In this document: in pieces, positions 34,294-42,161 of the stretch | Position numbering within the stretch: position 1 is the stretch's first letter | How the letters are laid out: every line of letters begins with the position of its first letter | DNA from: Streptomyces sp. CB01249 | GTDB taxonomy: Bacteria; Actinomycetota; Actinomycetes; Streptomycetales; Streptomycetaceae | Length of the DNA: 64,000 nt | Direction: 5' to 3' | Assembly: GCF_001905735.1 (NCBI RefSeq) | Contig: NZ_LISW01000003.1 | Coordinates: 186,341-250,340 of the forward strand | Notes under the pieces: model-generated | The model's input: the letters and a program-made list of their open reading frames with translations, nothing else | The model's database searches: none | What the model was told of the DNA's origin: nothing | Translations under genes and position numbers: made by a program

Positions 34294-36291
34294 ATGCCTG
34301 AACCGCTCCCCTCCGCCGCGCTCCACCTCCGGCGCCTGTTCGACCTGCTGGCCGACGACGCCCCGGCCGAGGCGCTGGGGGCGGTCTCCTCGCAGGCGCG
34401 GGCGGACGGGGTGCCGGCCGAGGAGCTGGCGGAGGTGGAGCGGGCGACGGCGACCGCGCTGCGGATCAGGAGCGCGCTGCGCCAGCACCGGCGCCGCGAG
34501 GCCCAGCTGACCGCGCTGTTCGACACGGCGGGCGACCTGGCGGCTTCGCGCGACCTGGACGACGTGCTGAAGGCGATCGTGCGGCGGGCCAGGATGCTGC
34601 TGGGCACGGACACCGCGTATCTGACGCTCCCGGACGAGGAGGCCGGGGACACCTATATGCGGGTCACCGACGGCTCGGTCTCGGTGCTGTTCCAGCGGCT
34701 GCGGCTCGAACTGGGCGAGGGCCTGGGCGGTCTGGTGGCGCAGACGGCGAGCCCGTACGCGACGCCGGACTACCGCACCGACGACCGCTTCCGGCACACC
34801 CGCAACATCAACGCCGGGGTGCTGGACGAGGGCCTGGTCGCGATCCTGGGCGTGCCGCTGCTGCTGGGGTCGAGCCGGGGCGGTACGGGGAAGGTGATCG
34901 GCGTCCTGTTCGCGGCGGACCGCTCGCCCCGGGTCTTCAGCCCGGACGAGGTGGCCCTGCTCTGCTCGCTGGCGGCGCACGCGGCGATCGCCATCGACAC
35001 GGCCCGCGCGCTCGCCGACACCACGGCGGCGCTGGCCGAGCTGGCCGAGGCGAACGCGGAGCTGGCCGAGGCCAACGCCTCGGTGCGGGCGCACTCGGCG
35101 GCCATGCGGCGGGCGGAGGAGTCGCACGACCGGCTCACCGACCTGGTGCTGCGCGGCCGGGACGTCAAGGACGTGGCGGCGGCGGTCGCCGGGCTGCTCG
35201 GCTCGCCGCTGACCATCCACGACCCGGGCGGCCGCCCGCTGGCCGCGGTCCGCCCGGACGGTACGGGCTTCGCCGCCGACAGCATGGACGCGGGCTGGCT
35301 GGCGGAGGCGGCCGAGGAGTCGCGTACGGGCGCACGGGCGGTGCACCGGGACGGGCGGGTGGTGTGCGCGGTGCTCGCCGGACAGGAGCTGCTGGCCGGG
35401 CTCGTCCTGCACCGGGCCCGCCCGCTGGACGACTCGGACCGGCGGCTGTTCGAGCGGTCGGCGGTGGTGACGGGGCTGCTGTTGCTGCTGCGGCGCACGG
35501 TGGCCGAGACGGAGAACCGGATACGCGGTGAGCTGATCGCGGACCTGTTGTCGGACCCGGCCCGGGACCCGGCGGGGCTGGCCGAGCGGGGCCGCCGCCT
35601 CGGCATCGACCTGGACCGCCCGCACCTGCTGCTCGTGGCGGAGACCGGGGCGCGCGAGCGTCTCGCCCCGGCCGCGATGCGCTTCCTGTTCGGCGGCGAG
35701 CACCAGGGCGTGAGCGCCGAGCACGCGGGCACGGTGGTGCTGCTGACCGAGGACACCGGTACGGCCGCGGGTGCGGCGGCCCGGGCGGCGGCGGCCCAGC
35801 TGGGGCAGCTGGCCCAGGCCCCCGTCACGGTGGCGGCCGCCGGTCCGGCCCGGGGCGCCGGGGAGCTGGCCGCCGCCTACGCGGAGGCGGCGCGCTGTCT
35901 GCGGGCGATGCGGGTGCTGGGGCGGACGGGCGAGGGCGCGTGCGTGGAGGAGCTGGGGTTCCTGGGCGTGGTGCTGGGCAACGCGCAGGACGTGGACGGC
36001 TTCGTGGCGGCGACGCTGGGGCCGCTGCTGGAGTACGACGCGCAGCGCGGCACACATCTGGTGCGGACGCTGGGCGCGTACTTCGGGGCGGGCGGCAGCC
36101 TGATCCGGGCCAAGGACGAGCTGCACGTCCATGTGAACACCGTGGTGCAGCGCCTGGACCGCATCCAGGTGCTGCTGGGCCGCGACTGGAACGAACCGGA
36201 CCGCGCGCTGGAGCTGCAGCTGGCCCTGCGGCTGCACCTGCTGTCGGGGGCGGGCGGGGGCCCCGGCGGCCTCCGCCGGGGCCCGTCCTGA
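34294..36291 (+). CDS. GAF-domain regulator with PucR-type C-terminal helix-turn-helix
   Basis: A 665-residue transcriptional regulator. A helical N-terminus (1-70) is followed by a GAF domain (about 75-245; DLDDVLKAIVRRARMLLGTDTAYLTL to FSPDEVALLCSLAAHAAIAI), then a coiled coil at about 246-290 with LAELAEANAELAEANASV repeats, a second sensory region, and the PucR-type HTH_30 at about 605-650 (LVRTLGAYFGAGGSLIRAKDELHVHVNTVVQRL). It is downstream of and co-directional with the dehydrogenase gene, and probably controls PHB monomer use. The effector is unknown. Confidence 0.88.
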   Translation: MPEPLPSAALHLRRLFDLLADDAPAEALGAVSSQARADGVPAEELAEVERATATALRIRSALRQHRRREAQLTALFDTAGDLAASRDLDDVLKAIVRRARMLLGTDTAYLTLPDEEAGDTYMRVTDGSVSVLFQRLRLELGEGLGGLVAQTASPYATPDYRTDDRFRHTRNINAGVLDEGLVAILGVPLLLGSSRGGTGKVIGVLFAADRSPRVFSPDEVALLCSLAAHAAIAIDTARALADTTAALAELAEANAELAEANASVRAHSAAMRRAEESHDRLTDLVLRGRDVKDVAAAVAGLLGSPLTIHDPGGRPLAAVRPDGTGFAADSMDAGWLAEAAEESRTGARAVHRDGRVVCAVLAGQELLAGLVLHRARPLDDSDRRLFERSAVVTGLLLLLRRTVAETENRIRGELIADLLSDPARDPAGLAERGRRLGIDLDRPHLLLVAETGARERLAPAAMRFLFGGEHQGVSAEHAGTVVLLTEDTGTAAGAAARAAAAQLGQLAQAPVTVAAAGPARGAGELAAAYAEAARCLRAMRVLGRTGEGACVEELGFLGVVLGNAQDVDGFVAATLGPLLEYDAQRGTHLVRTLGAYFGAGGSLIRAKDELHVHVNTVVQRLDRIQVLLGRDWNEPDRALELQLALRLHLLSGAGGGPGGLRRGPS

Positions 36292-36432
36292 AGCCTGCCG
36301 CCCGGCGTCAGCCCGTAAGGTACCCGGCAGAGTGCGGACGCACCCCTCCTCACCTCGTACAACGCTTCGGCGGGCTCGGGAGTCTTGTCTGTCCGACCTC
36401 CCGCAGTCCCGCACGTCACCTGGAGTTCCCGA

Positions 36433-38643
36433 ATGCCCCGATTCAGCATTGTCGTCCCTGTGTTCAAGGTGCAGGGATATCTGCACGCGTGCCTGGACTC
36501 GGTGCTGGGGCAGTCGTTCCGGGACATCGAGGTGATCGCGGTCGACGACTGCTCGCCGGACGCCTGCGGGGCGATCATCGACGAGTACGCCGCCCGCGAC
36601 GCGCGCGTCAAGGCGGTGCACCTGCCCGAGAACGTGGGCCTGGGGCGGGCGCGCAACGCCGGGCTGGAGCACGCGCGGGGCGACTACGTCCTCTTCCTGG
36701 ACAGCGACGACTCCTACACCCCCGGTCTGCTCCAGGCGCTCGCGGACCGGCTCGACGCGGCGGGTGACCTGGACATCCTCGTCTTCGACCATGTGCGCAC
36801 CCACTGGTACGGCAAGGGTCCGCGCAGCCAGACCGCGGACCTGGTCGCGCGGGCGGGCACGGACGTCTTCCGCATCCAGGACCGGCCCGAGTTCATCGAG
36901 CTGTTCCTGGTGGCCTGGAACAAGGCGTTCCGCCGCGAGTTCTTCCTGAAGGAGGGCTTCCAGTACGCGCCCGGCCTGTACGAGGACGCGCCCGTCTCCC
37001 ATCTGGCGATGGTCACGGCCGAGCGCATCGGCTGCCTGGACCGGGTCGGCGTCGAGTACCGCCAGCGCCGCCACGGCGCGATCACCAAGACGCCGGGCCG
37101 CAAGCACTTCGACATCTTCGGGCAGTACGAGGGGCTGTTCGCGGCGCTCGCCGAGCGCCCGGAACTGGCCTGGGCGCACAGCCTGCTGTTCGAGCGCGCC
37201 ATGGACCACATGCTGTTCGTGCTGAAGCGCCCCGACCGGGTGCAGGCCGCCGACCGCAAGGACTTCTTCGCCCTCACCGCGGACTTCTACGCGAAGCACG
37301 TCCCGGCCGGGTTCACACCGCCGGGCGGGGCGGTCGGGGCCTCCCTGCGCGCTCTGGCCAAGCGGTCGTTCGGCACCTACCGGGCGGCCGAGCTCGCCGT
37401 CCGGGCCAGGCGGAAGGGCCCGAAGAAGGTCCGGAGGATCACGGCGAAGGCGGGCGAGCGGGCGGCCGAGCGCCTGTACGGCGTGCACCGCAGGCGCCCG
37501 CTGGACCCGCACCTCGCCGTCTACTCCTCGTACGGGGGCGGACTGCCCTCCTGCAACCCGCTGGCCGTCCACGAGAAGGCGAAGGAGCTGGCCCCGCAGG
37601 TGCGCGGGGTGTGGCTGGTGCGCGCGGAACTCGCCCGCGAGGTGCCCGAGGGCATCGATTACGTCGTGCACGGGTCGGGCCGCTACTGGGAGGTGATGGC
37701 CCGCGCCACGTACTTCGTGAGCAACGGCGACTTCCCGGACGGCATCGTCAAGCGCCCGGGCCAGGTCTACGCGCAGACGCACCACGGCACGCCGCTCAAG
37801 CGCATGGGCCTGGACCGGAAGTCCTATCCCGCCGCCGCCCGGAACCTGGACTTCGACCGGCTCCTGGAGCGGGTGGACCAGTGGGACCTGAGCCTCTCGG
37901 CCAACCAGCACTCGACGGCCCAGTGGGAGCGGGTCTACCCCGGCGCCTTCGAGTCCCTGGCCACGGGCTATCCGCGCAACGACCGCTTCTACGCGTCCGG
38001 CGCGGAGGACGTCGCCGCGGCCAGGGCCCGGCTCGGCATCGCCCCCGGCCGGACGGCCGTGCTGTACGCGCCGACCCACCGGGACTACCGCAAGGAGTGG
38101 ACGCCGCCCTTCGATCCGGCCCGGCTGGCCGCGTCACTGGGCGAGGACTTCGTCCTGCTGGTCCGGACGCACCCGCTCGACAGCCGGAGCCCGCGGCTGG
38201 CCGAACTCGCCGGGCACGACGGCGTCATCGACGTCTCCCGTCACCCCTCGGTCGAGGAGCTGTGCCTGGCGGCGGACGTGCTCGTCTCGGACTACTCGTC
38301 CGTGATCTTCGACTACGCCAACCTCGACCGCCCCATCGTCATCCACGCCGACGACTGGGAGACGTACAACCAGGTCCGCGGGGTGACCTTCGACCTGCTC
38401 TCCGGCCTTCCCGGCGACACCCCGGGGCCGGTCACGGCCACCGAGGACGAGCTCACCGAGGTCTTCCGCAGCGGCCGCTGGCGCGACGCCGAGTCGGCCG
38501 CGCTGCGGGCCGCGTTCCGGGAGCGGTTCTGCCCGTACGACGACGGCCACGCCGCCGAACGCGTCGTCCGCCGCCTGTTCCTCTCGGAGGAGGGCCCGGC
38601 ACCGGTCCCGCTCGCGCGGCGCACCCCGGCGCCGAGGCCCTAG
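36433..38643 (+). CDS. Two-domain GT2 / CDP-glycerol glycerophosphotransferase
   Basis: A 736-residue protein joining two cell-wall polymer enzymes. Residues 1-230 are a GT2 domain (FSIVVPVFKVQGYLHACLDSVL, VDDCSPD, and the metal site LFLDSDDS). Residues about 355-725 are a CDP-glycerol:polyglycerophosphate transferase of the TagB/TagF type: AQTHHGTPLKRMGLD, YAPTHRD, and SDYSSVIFDYANLDRPIV. A basic linker (RRKGPKKVRRITAKAGERAAERL) joins them and may touch the membrane. Such proteins build teichoic-acid-like, sugar-substituted polyol phosphate chains. ATG at 36433 has GGAG at acceptable spacing. It shares its stop CTAG with the next gene. Confidence 0.9.
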   Translation: MPRFSIVVPVFKVQGYLHACLDSVLGQSFRDIEVIAVDDCSPDACGAIIDEYAARDARVKAVHLPENVGLGRARNAGLEHARGDYVLFLDSDDSYTPGLLQALADRLDAAGDLDILVFDHVRTHWYGKGPRSQTADLVARAGTDVFRIQDRPEFIELFLVAWNKAFRREFFLKEGFQYAPGLYEDAPVSHLAMVTAERIGCLDRVGVEYRQRRHGAITKTPGRKHFDIFGQYEGLFAALAERPELAWAHSLLFERAMDHMLFVLKRPDRVQAADRKDFFALTADFYAKHVPAGFTPPGGAVGASLRALAKRSFGTYRAAELAVRARRKGPKKVRRITAKAGERAAERLYGVHRRRPLDPHLAVYSSYGGGLPSCNPLAVHEKAKELAPQVRGVWLVRAELAREVPEGIDYVVHGSGRYWEVMARATYFVSNGDFPDGIVKRPGQVYAQTHHGTPLKRMGLDRKSYPAAARNLDFDRLLERVDQWDLSLSANQHSTAQWERVYPGAFESLATGYPRNDRFYASGAEDVAAARARLGIAPGRTAVLYAPTHRDYRKEWTPPFDPARLAASLGEDFVLLVRTHPLDSRSPRLAELAGHDGVIDVSRHPSVEELCLAADVLVSDYSSVIFDYANLDRPIVIHADDWETYNQVRGVTFDLLSGLPGDTPGPVTATEDELTEVFRSGRWRDAESAALRAAFRERFCPYDDGHAAERVVRRLFLSEEGPAPVPLARRTPAPRP

Positions 38644-39113
38644 GGCCTGTCTGCGTTCCCCGTCGGCGGGGGGTGCGGGGCGCGGAAGGTGAAGGCGTCG
38701 GGGGTGGAGCCCTTCGCGCGGAGGAGGGCGACGCGGTCCATCGCCTCCGCGACGCCCGGGCGGTGGCCGGCCGGGACCCACCACAGGGCCATGTGGTGGT
38801 CGGCCAGCCGCTCGAACCATTCGCGGCGGCGGGCCATGACCCTCAGGTGGTCGCTGCGGTAGACGTACGCCTTCAGCGCGTCGACCGACTCCCAGACGGA
38901 GCAGTTGAACAGGAGGAGGTCGTCCTCGTCCTCGGGGCGCAGCCCCGTCGCGTCGGCCCCTTCGTCGTCCACCATCCGCCAGACGAATCCGGGGGCGTGG
39001 TCGGCGAGGGCGTTGATCTCGGGGAGTTGTGCGACGAAGTCGGCGAGCTGGGGGCTGTCGAGCGGGGCGAGGATGCGCCCGACGTTGACCTGGGCAAGGT
39101 GGAAGTCGTTCAC
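38640..39113 (-). CDS. DUF3291 domain protein
   Basis: A 157-residue cytoplasmic protein of the DUF3291 family (FHLAQVNVGRILAPLDSPQLADFVAQLPEINALAD, then GFVWRM, LLLFNCSVWESVDALKAYVYRSDHLRVM, and HMALWWVPAGHRP). The fold is expected to be a ferredoxin-like alpha/beta barrel related to antibiotic biosynthesis monooxygenases and heme-type ABM proteins; the activity is unknown. GTG at 39113 seems to be the transcription start too. The TAG stop overlaps the TAG of the convergent gene within CTAG. A SufR-like regulator gene lies directly upstream. Confidence 0.85.
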   Translation of the reverse strand: MNDFHLAQVNVGRILAPLDSPQLADFVAQLPEINALADHAPGFVWRMVDDEGADATGLRPEDEDDLLLFNCSVWESVDALKAYVYRSDHLRVMARRREWFERLADHHMALWWVPAGHRPGVAEAMDRVALLRAKGSTPDAFTFRAPHPPPTGNADRP

Positions 39114-39119
39114 GGGCCA

Positions 39120-39149
39120 AGCATGGCCGGGCGAACCTTCTAAAGTCAA
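39120..39149 (-). promoter_or_regulatory. Leaderless promoter of the DUF3291 gene
   Basis: On the minus strand TTGACT (39149-39144) and CATGCT (39125-39120) are 18 bases apart, and the -10 ends six bases before the GTG start at 39113. The local sequence is unusually A/T-rich. Confidence 0.5.
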
Positions 39150-39160
39150 CGGATTCCTTT

Positions 39161-39799
39161 TTAGACTTCGCCGACCCCTTCGGGCCCCTCGATCGCGACG
39201 CAACACCCTTCCGGCAGCGGCTCCATGGCGGCGCTCCAGCCCTCACCGAGCAGCCCTTCGATGCCCGCGAGGTTCATCCCGCAGACCAGGGCCGGGAACT
39301 GCTCCGCCAGCGCGTGGAACGGGCAGTTGCGCAGCCGGAGTTTCCCGCAGTCCCAGTACGGTTCGTAGCCGCGCTCGCGCAGCGCGTCGACGGGGTCCGC
39401 CGCGCCTGCCGCCTCACCGGCGGCCCGCGCCGCCGCCTGCAACTCCGTGTCGAGCCCGGCCCGTTCGACCACCTCGGCCAGCAACTGGCTCACGGTGTCG
39501 TACGCACGCGGCGGTACGGAGACGGCGTGCTCGCCGTCCGCCCGCCGGTACAGCTTGGACGGCCGCCCGGCGCCGGGTCCGGTGCGGCCGGAGAGCCGCC
39601 GGAAGGTGGTCTCCAGGAGCCCGGCGTCCACGAGCTTGTCCAGATGGAACGCGGCCACGGCCCGCGTCACCCCGACCGCGTCCGCGGCGGCGTCCCGCGT
39701 GACGTCGCCGGGGGCGGCGGCGACGTGTCGGTACAAGCTGCGGCGCACGGGGTCCCCGAGCACCGCCAGCGCGTCCAGGGCGGCGTCATCACTGCTCAC
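39161..39799 (-). CDS. SufR-like ArsR-type regulator with conserved cysteines
   Basis: A 212-residue regulator. A winged helix occupies residues about 8-75 (LAVLGDPVRRSLYRHVAA, DAVGVTRAVAAFHLDKLVDAGLLE, GRPSKLYRR). The C-terminal half has Cys151, Cys159 (NCPFHALAEQ), Cys173 (ALVCGMNLAGIEGLL) and the pair Cys199-Cys200 (EGCCVAIEG). This NCPF...VCGMN...CCV pattern is that of actinobacterial SufR-type proteins, which bind an Fe-S cluster and repress sufBCD genes. No suf genes are in view, so the targets are unknown; the DUF3291 gene is an obvious one. GTG at 39799 is the likely start. Confidence 0.82.
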   Translation of the reverse strand: MSSDDAALDALAVLGDPVRRSLYRHVAAAPGDVTRDAAADAVGVTRAVAAFHLDKLVDAGLLETTFRRLSGRTGPGAGRPSKLYRRADGEHAVSVPPRAYDTVSQLLAEVVERAGLDTELQAAARAAGEAAGAADPVDALRERGYEPYWDCGKLRLRNCPFHALAEQFPALVCGMNLAGIEGLLGEGWSAAMEPLPEGCCVAIEGPEGVGEV

Positions 39800-39825
39800 G
39801 GCCCCGAGTCTAGGCCGCACGCCTC

Positions 39826-39968
39826 TCGGGGGCGCCGCCCCCGAACCCCCGCTGCTCAATCGCCGCAGGGGCTTGATCTGGCTGCGCGGCCACTTTCAGC
39901 CTCGCCGGCGTTTGAGGCGCGGGGTCCGGGGCAGCGCCCCGGTTTCGGGAAGGGGCGGGTAGGGGAAC
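39826..39968. repeat. Foldback intergenic repeat of Streptomyces type
   Basis: An imperfect inverted repeat of about 140 bases: the left half runs GCTCAATCGCCGCAGGGGCT and the right half CAGCCTCGCCGGCGTTTGAG, with flanking G/C palindromes (GGGGGCGCCGCCCCC at 39828-39842) and a GGTTTCGGGAAGGGGCGGGT tail. I recognise very similar units in intergenic regions of many Streptomyces genomes. It fills most of the gap between the SufR-like gene and the cobalamin riboswitch promoter, so the 407-base gap 39800-40206 is fully explained by this repeat, the promoter and the riboswitch. Confidence 0.6.
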
Positions 39969-39981
39969 AAACCCCGCCCGC

Positions 39982-39987
39982 TAGACT
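39982..39987 (+). promoter_or_regulatory. -10 element of the B12 riboswitch transcript
   Basis: TAGACT ends seven bases before the start of the predicted riboswitch at 39994. No good -35 is visible. Confidence 0.4.
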
Positions 39988-39993
39988 GGCCCC

Positions 39994-40104
39994 GTCGTCA
40001 CTATGCCCGTTCAGGGGGAAGCCGGTGCGAATCCGGCACTGACCCGCAGCCGTAAACCGCCGCAAGGCGAAAGTCGGAATGCCCTGTCCGCGTCGTGACC
40101 GGCT
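39994..40104 (+). promoter_or_regulatory. Cobalamin (vitamin B12) riboswitch
   Basis: The conserved B12 box is at 40021-40052 (GCCGGTGCGAATCCGGCACT followed by GACCCGCAGC), preceded by the GGGGGAA core at 40013-40019. The closing stem P1 can form between GTCAC (39997-40001) and GTGAC (40095-40099). Riboswitches of this class bind adenosylcobalamin and switch off B12 synthesis or uptake genes. It lies about 100 bases before a five-gene operon with an ECF transporter, which strongly supports B12 as the cargo. Confidence 0.93.
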
Positions 40105-40107
40105 CAC

Positions 40108-40127
40108 GCCGCCGGAACCCCGGCGGC
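40108..40127 (+). promoter_or_regulatory. Expression-platform hairpin of the riboswitch
   Basis: A perfect 8-bp stem GCCGCCGG/CCGGCGGC with AACC loop directly after the aptamer. It lacks a T-run; it may act as a terminator or alter the structure upstream of the start codon at 40207. Confidence 0.5.
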
Positions 40128-40206
40128 CCGCCCCGTCGAGGTATACGGAGCCGGAGCCCGGTGCCGTGTGTGCCTGCCCCGGTCCCCAGGAGAGGCACCA
40201 CCCGCC

Positions 40207-41469
40207 ATGACCGCACGCCGCAGCGCCGCCGCGCTCGCCGTCACCGCCGCCGCGCTCCTCGCGGCCGCCGCCCCGGCCGCCGTCGCCGCGCCGTCTCCGT
40301 CGCCCTCCCCCTCGGCCGCGCTGCCCTCCGGGCTGTACGGCACCGGCGACCCGACGTACGACGGGGTGTGGCGGCAGTCCCTCGCCTTCCTCGCGCAGCA
40401 GGCGACCGGCGTGACCCCGGCCACGAAGGCCGTCGACTGGCTGACCGGGCAGCAGTGCGACAGCGGCGCCTTCCCCGCGTACCGCCCGGACGCCTCCGCG
40501 CCCTGCACCGACAAGACGATGGTCGACACCAACGCGACGGCCGCCGCCGCCCAGGCCCTGCGCGCGGTCGGCGGGCACCAGGACGCCGTCGCGAACGCGG
40601 TCAGCTGGCTGAAGTCCGTCCAGAACGAGGACGGCGGCTGGGGCTACACCGCCGGCAGCCCCAGCGACGCGAACTCCACGTCCATCGTGATCGGCACCCT
40701 CGCCCGGGCCGGCGAGAAGCTGGGCGACGTCACGACGCACGGCGGCAAGACCCCGTACGCCGCGCTGCTCACGTTCTCCATCCCCTGCGGCGGCAAGGAC
40801 GGCGGCGCCTTCGCCTACCAGCCCGACAAGGCCGGGAAGCTCGCCGCCAACGGTGACGCCACCGCCGCCGGTGTCCTCGGCGCGCTCGGCAAGGGCCTGG
40901 TCGTCTCGGACAACGCGGCCGTGAAGGACCCCGCCTGCCACAAGGGCTCCCCGCTCGAACCGGAGCAGGCCGCGCAGAACGGCGCCTCCTACCTCGCGAC
41001 GGCCCTCGCGAAGAGCGGTCACCTCGACGCCGCGCCGATGCCCGGCGCGGAGGACAGCGCCCCGCAGCCCGACTTCGGCAACACCGCCGACGCGGTCGTC
41101 GCCCTGTCCGCCGCCGGGCACAAGGACAAGACGGCCGCCTCGGTCGCCTGGCTGAAGAAGAACTCCGCCGCCTGGGCCAAGCAGAGCGGCCCCGCCGCGT
41201 ACGCCCAGCTGATCCTGGCCGCCCACGCGACCGGCGCCGACGTCCACGACTTCGGCGGCGCCGACCTCGTCGCCCAGCTGAACGCGACCGGCCCCGAGCC
41301 GGCCGCCGTGAAGAAGCCGCAGCCGACGGCCACGGAGGACGAGGAGAAGAAGGACAGCGGCGACGGCGACGGCATCGGCGGCGTCTGGTGGTTCGTCGGC
41401 ATCGGCCTCGCGGTCGGCGCGGGCGCCGGCTTCCTGATCAGCGGCCGCCGCAAGAACCAGCAGCTGTGA
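40207..41469 (+). CDS. Secreted, membrane-anchored alpha-toroid protein; candidate B12 capture protein
   Basis: A 420-residue surface protein. A signal peptide (1-28, ending AAVAAP), a Ser/Pro spacer, then a helical repeat domain (about 45-370) of prenyltransferase/squalene-oxidase type: WLTGQQCDSGAFPAYRPD, WLKSVQNEDGGWGYTAGSP, WLKKNSAAWAKQSG. After an acidic Pro/Thr/Glu/Lys linker comes a C-terminal membrane anchor (GVWWFVGIGLAVGAGAGFLI, then basic GRRKNQQL). The repeat domain has the same alpha6/alpha6 fold class as the N-terminal half of human intrinsic factor and transcobalamin. B12-riboswitch control and operon context suggest it binds cobalamin outside the cell (inference). Confidence 0.85.
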   Translation: MTARRSAAALAVTAAALLAAAAPAAVAAPSPSPSPSAALPSGLYGTGDPTYDGVWRQSLAFLAQQATGVTPATKAVDWLTGQQCDSGAFPAYRPDASAPCTDKTMVDTNATAAAAQALRAVGGHQDAVANAVSWLKSVQNEDGGWGYTAGSPSDANSTSIVIGTLARAGEKLGDVTTHGGKTPYAALLTFSIPCGGKDGGAFAYQPDKAGKLAANGDATAAGVLGALGKGLVVSDNAAVKDPACHKGSPLEPEQAAQNGASYLATALAKSGHLDAAPMPGAEDSAPQPDFGNTADAVVALSAAGHKDKTAASVAWLKKNSAAWAKQSGPAAYAQLILAAHATGADVHDFGGADLVAQLNATGPEPAAVKKPQPTATEDEEKKDSGDGDGIGGVWWFVGIGLAVGAGAGFLISGRRKNQQL

Positions 41470-42161
41470 GGCGCGGGGCACAGGCGCTCGCGCTCCTGGT
41501 CGTCGGCGCCGTCCTGGCGCTGCTCGGCGCGGGCGCGGCGCAGGCGGCGGGCTACCGCTACTGGTCGTTCTGGGAGGGCTCGGGGAGCGGCTGGTCGTAC
41601 GCCACCCAGGGGCCGTCGCTCGTCCGGCCCGACGACGGCTCGGTGCAGGGCTTCCGCTTCGCGGTGAGCGCGGACTCGCAGGACGCCTCCAAGCCGCGCC
41701 GTGCCCCCGACTTCGCCAAGGTCTGCGCGGACACCCCGGCGAAGGACGGCAGCAAGCGCGTCGCGGTCGTCATCGACCCGGGCACCGCCGCCGACGCGCC
41801 GGACGGGGAGACGCCGCCCCCGCTGCGCACCGCCTGCGCGCGGGTCGCGAAGGACGCGAGCAGCGCGGAGGCCCTGGCGGCGGTCGCCAAGCCGCTGCGC
41901 TACGACGCGAGCGCGATGCTCTGCGCGATCTCCGGCTACCCGGCCACCGGCTGCGGCGAGCAGGTCTCCGGCGACACAGGCAGCAGCGGCACGGACGGCG
42001 GCGCTTCGAACGGCAGCAGCGAGGCACCCACCTCGACCGCCTCCTCCGCGGAAGCCCACGGCGACGACGGCGGCCCGTCCGTCGGCATACTCGTCGGGAT
42101 CGGCGCCGTGCTGCTCCTCGGCATCGCCGCAGTCGCGCAGGCCCGCCGCCGCCGCGGATGA
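41466..42161 (+). CDS. Secreted membrane-anchored protein (SCO2322-family-like), second candidate B12 capture subunit
   Basis: A 231-residue protein: signal peptide (1-28), then a compact domain starting GYRYWSFWEGSGSGWSYATQGPSLVRPDDGSVQGFRFAVS, with two cysteine pairs possible (VCADT, RTACARV, AMLCAI, TGCGEQ). A Ser/Gly/Thr-rich stalk follows, then a C-terminal membrane segment (VGILVGIGAVLLLGIAAV) and a basic end. I recall such proteins being called the SCO2322 family; no function is established. GTG at 41466 overlaps the preceding stop, and its own stop overlaps the T-component start, so it is a fixed part of the operon. The aromatic-rich domain could complete a ligand site with the toroid protein (inference). 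Confidence 0.8.
   Translation: MRRGAQALALLVVGAVLALLGAGAAQAAGYRYWSFWEGSGSGWSYATQGPSLVRPDDGSVQGFRFAVSADSQDASKPRRAPDFAKVCADTPAKDGSKRVAVVIDPGTAADAPDGETPPPLRTACARVAKDASSAEALAAVAKPLRYDASAMLCAISGYPATGCGEQVSGDTGSSGTDGGASNGSSEAPTSTASSAEAHGDDGGPSVGILVGIGAVLLLGIAAVAQARRRRG

Noticed and set aside
32128..38079. A minus-strand open frame of 1983 codons
   Set aside because: It is the antisense shadow of several well-identified plus-strand genes (dehydrogenase, regulator, GT2 fusion). Its translation is low-complexity, rich in Arg, Gly, Pro and His, with no domain.
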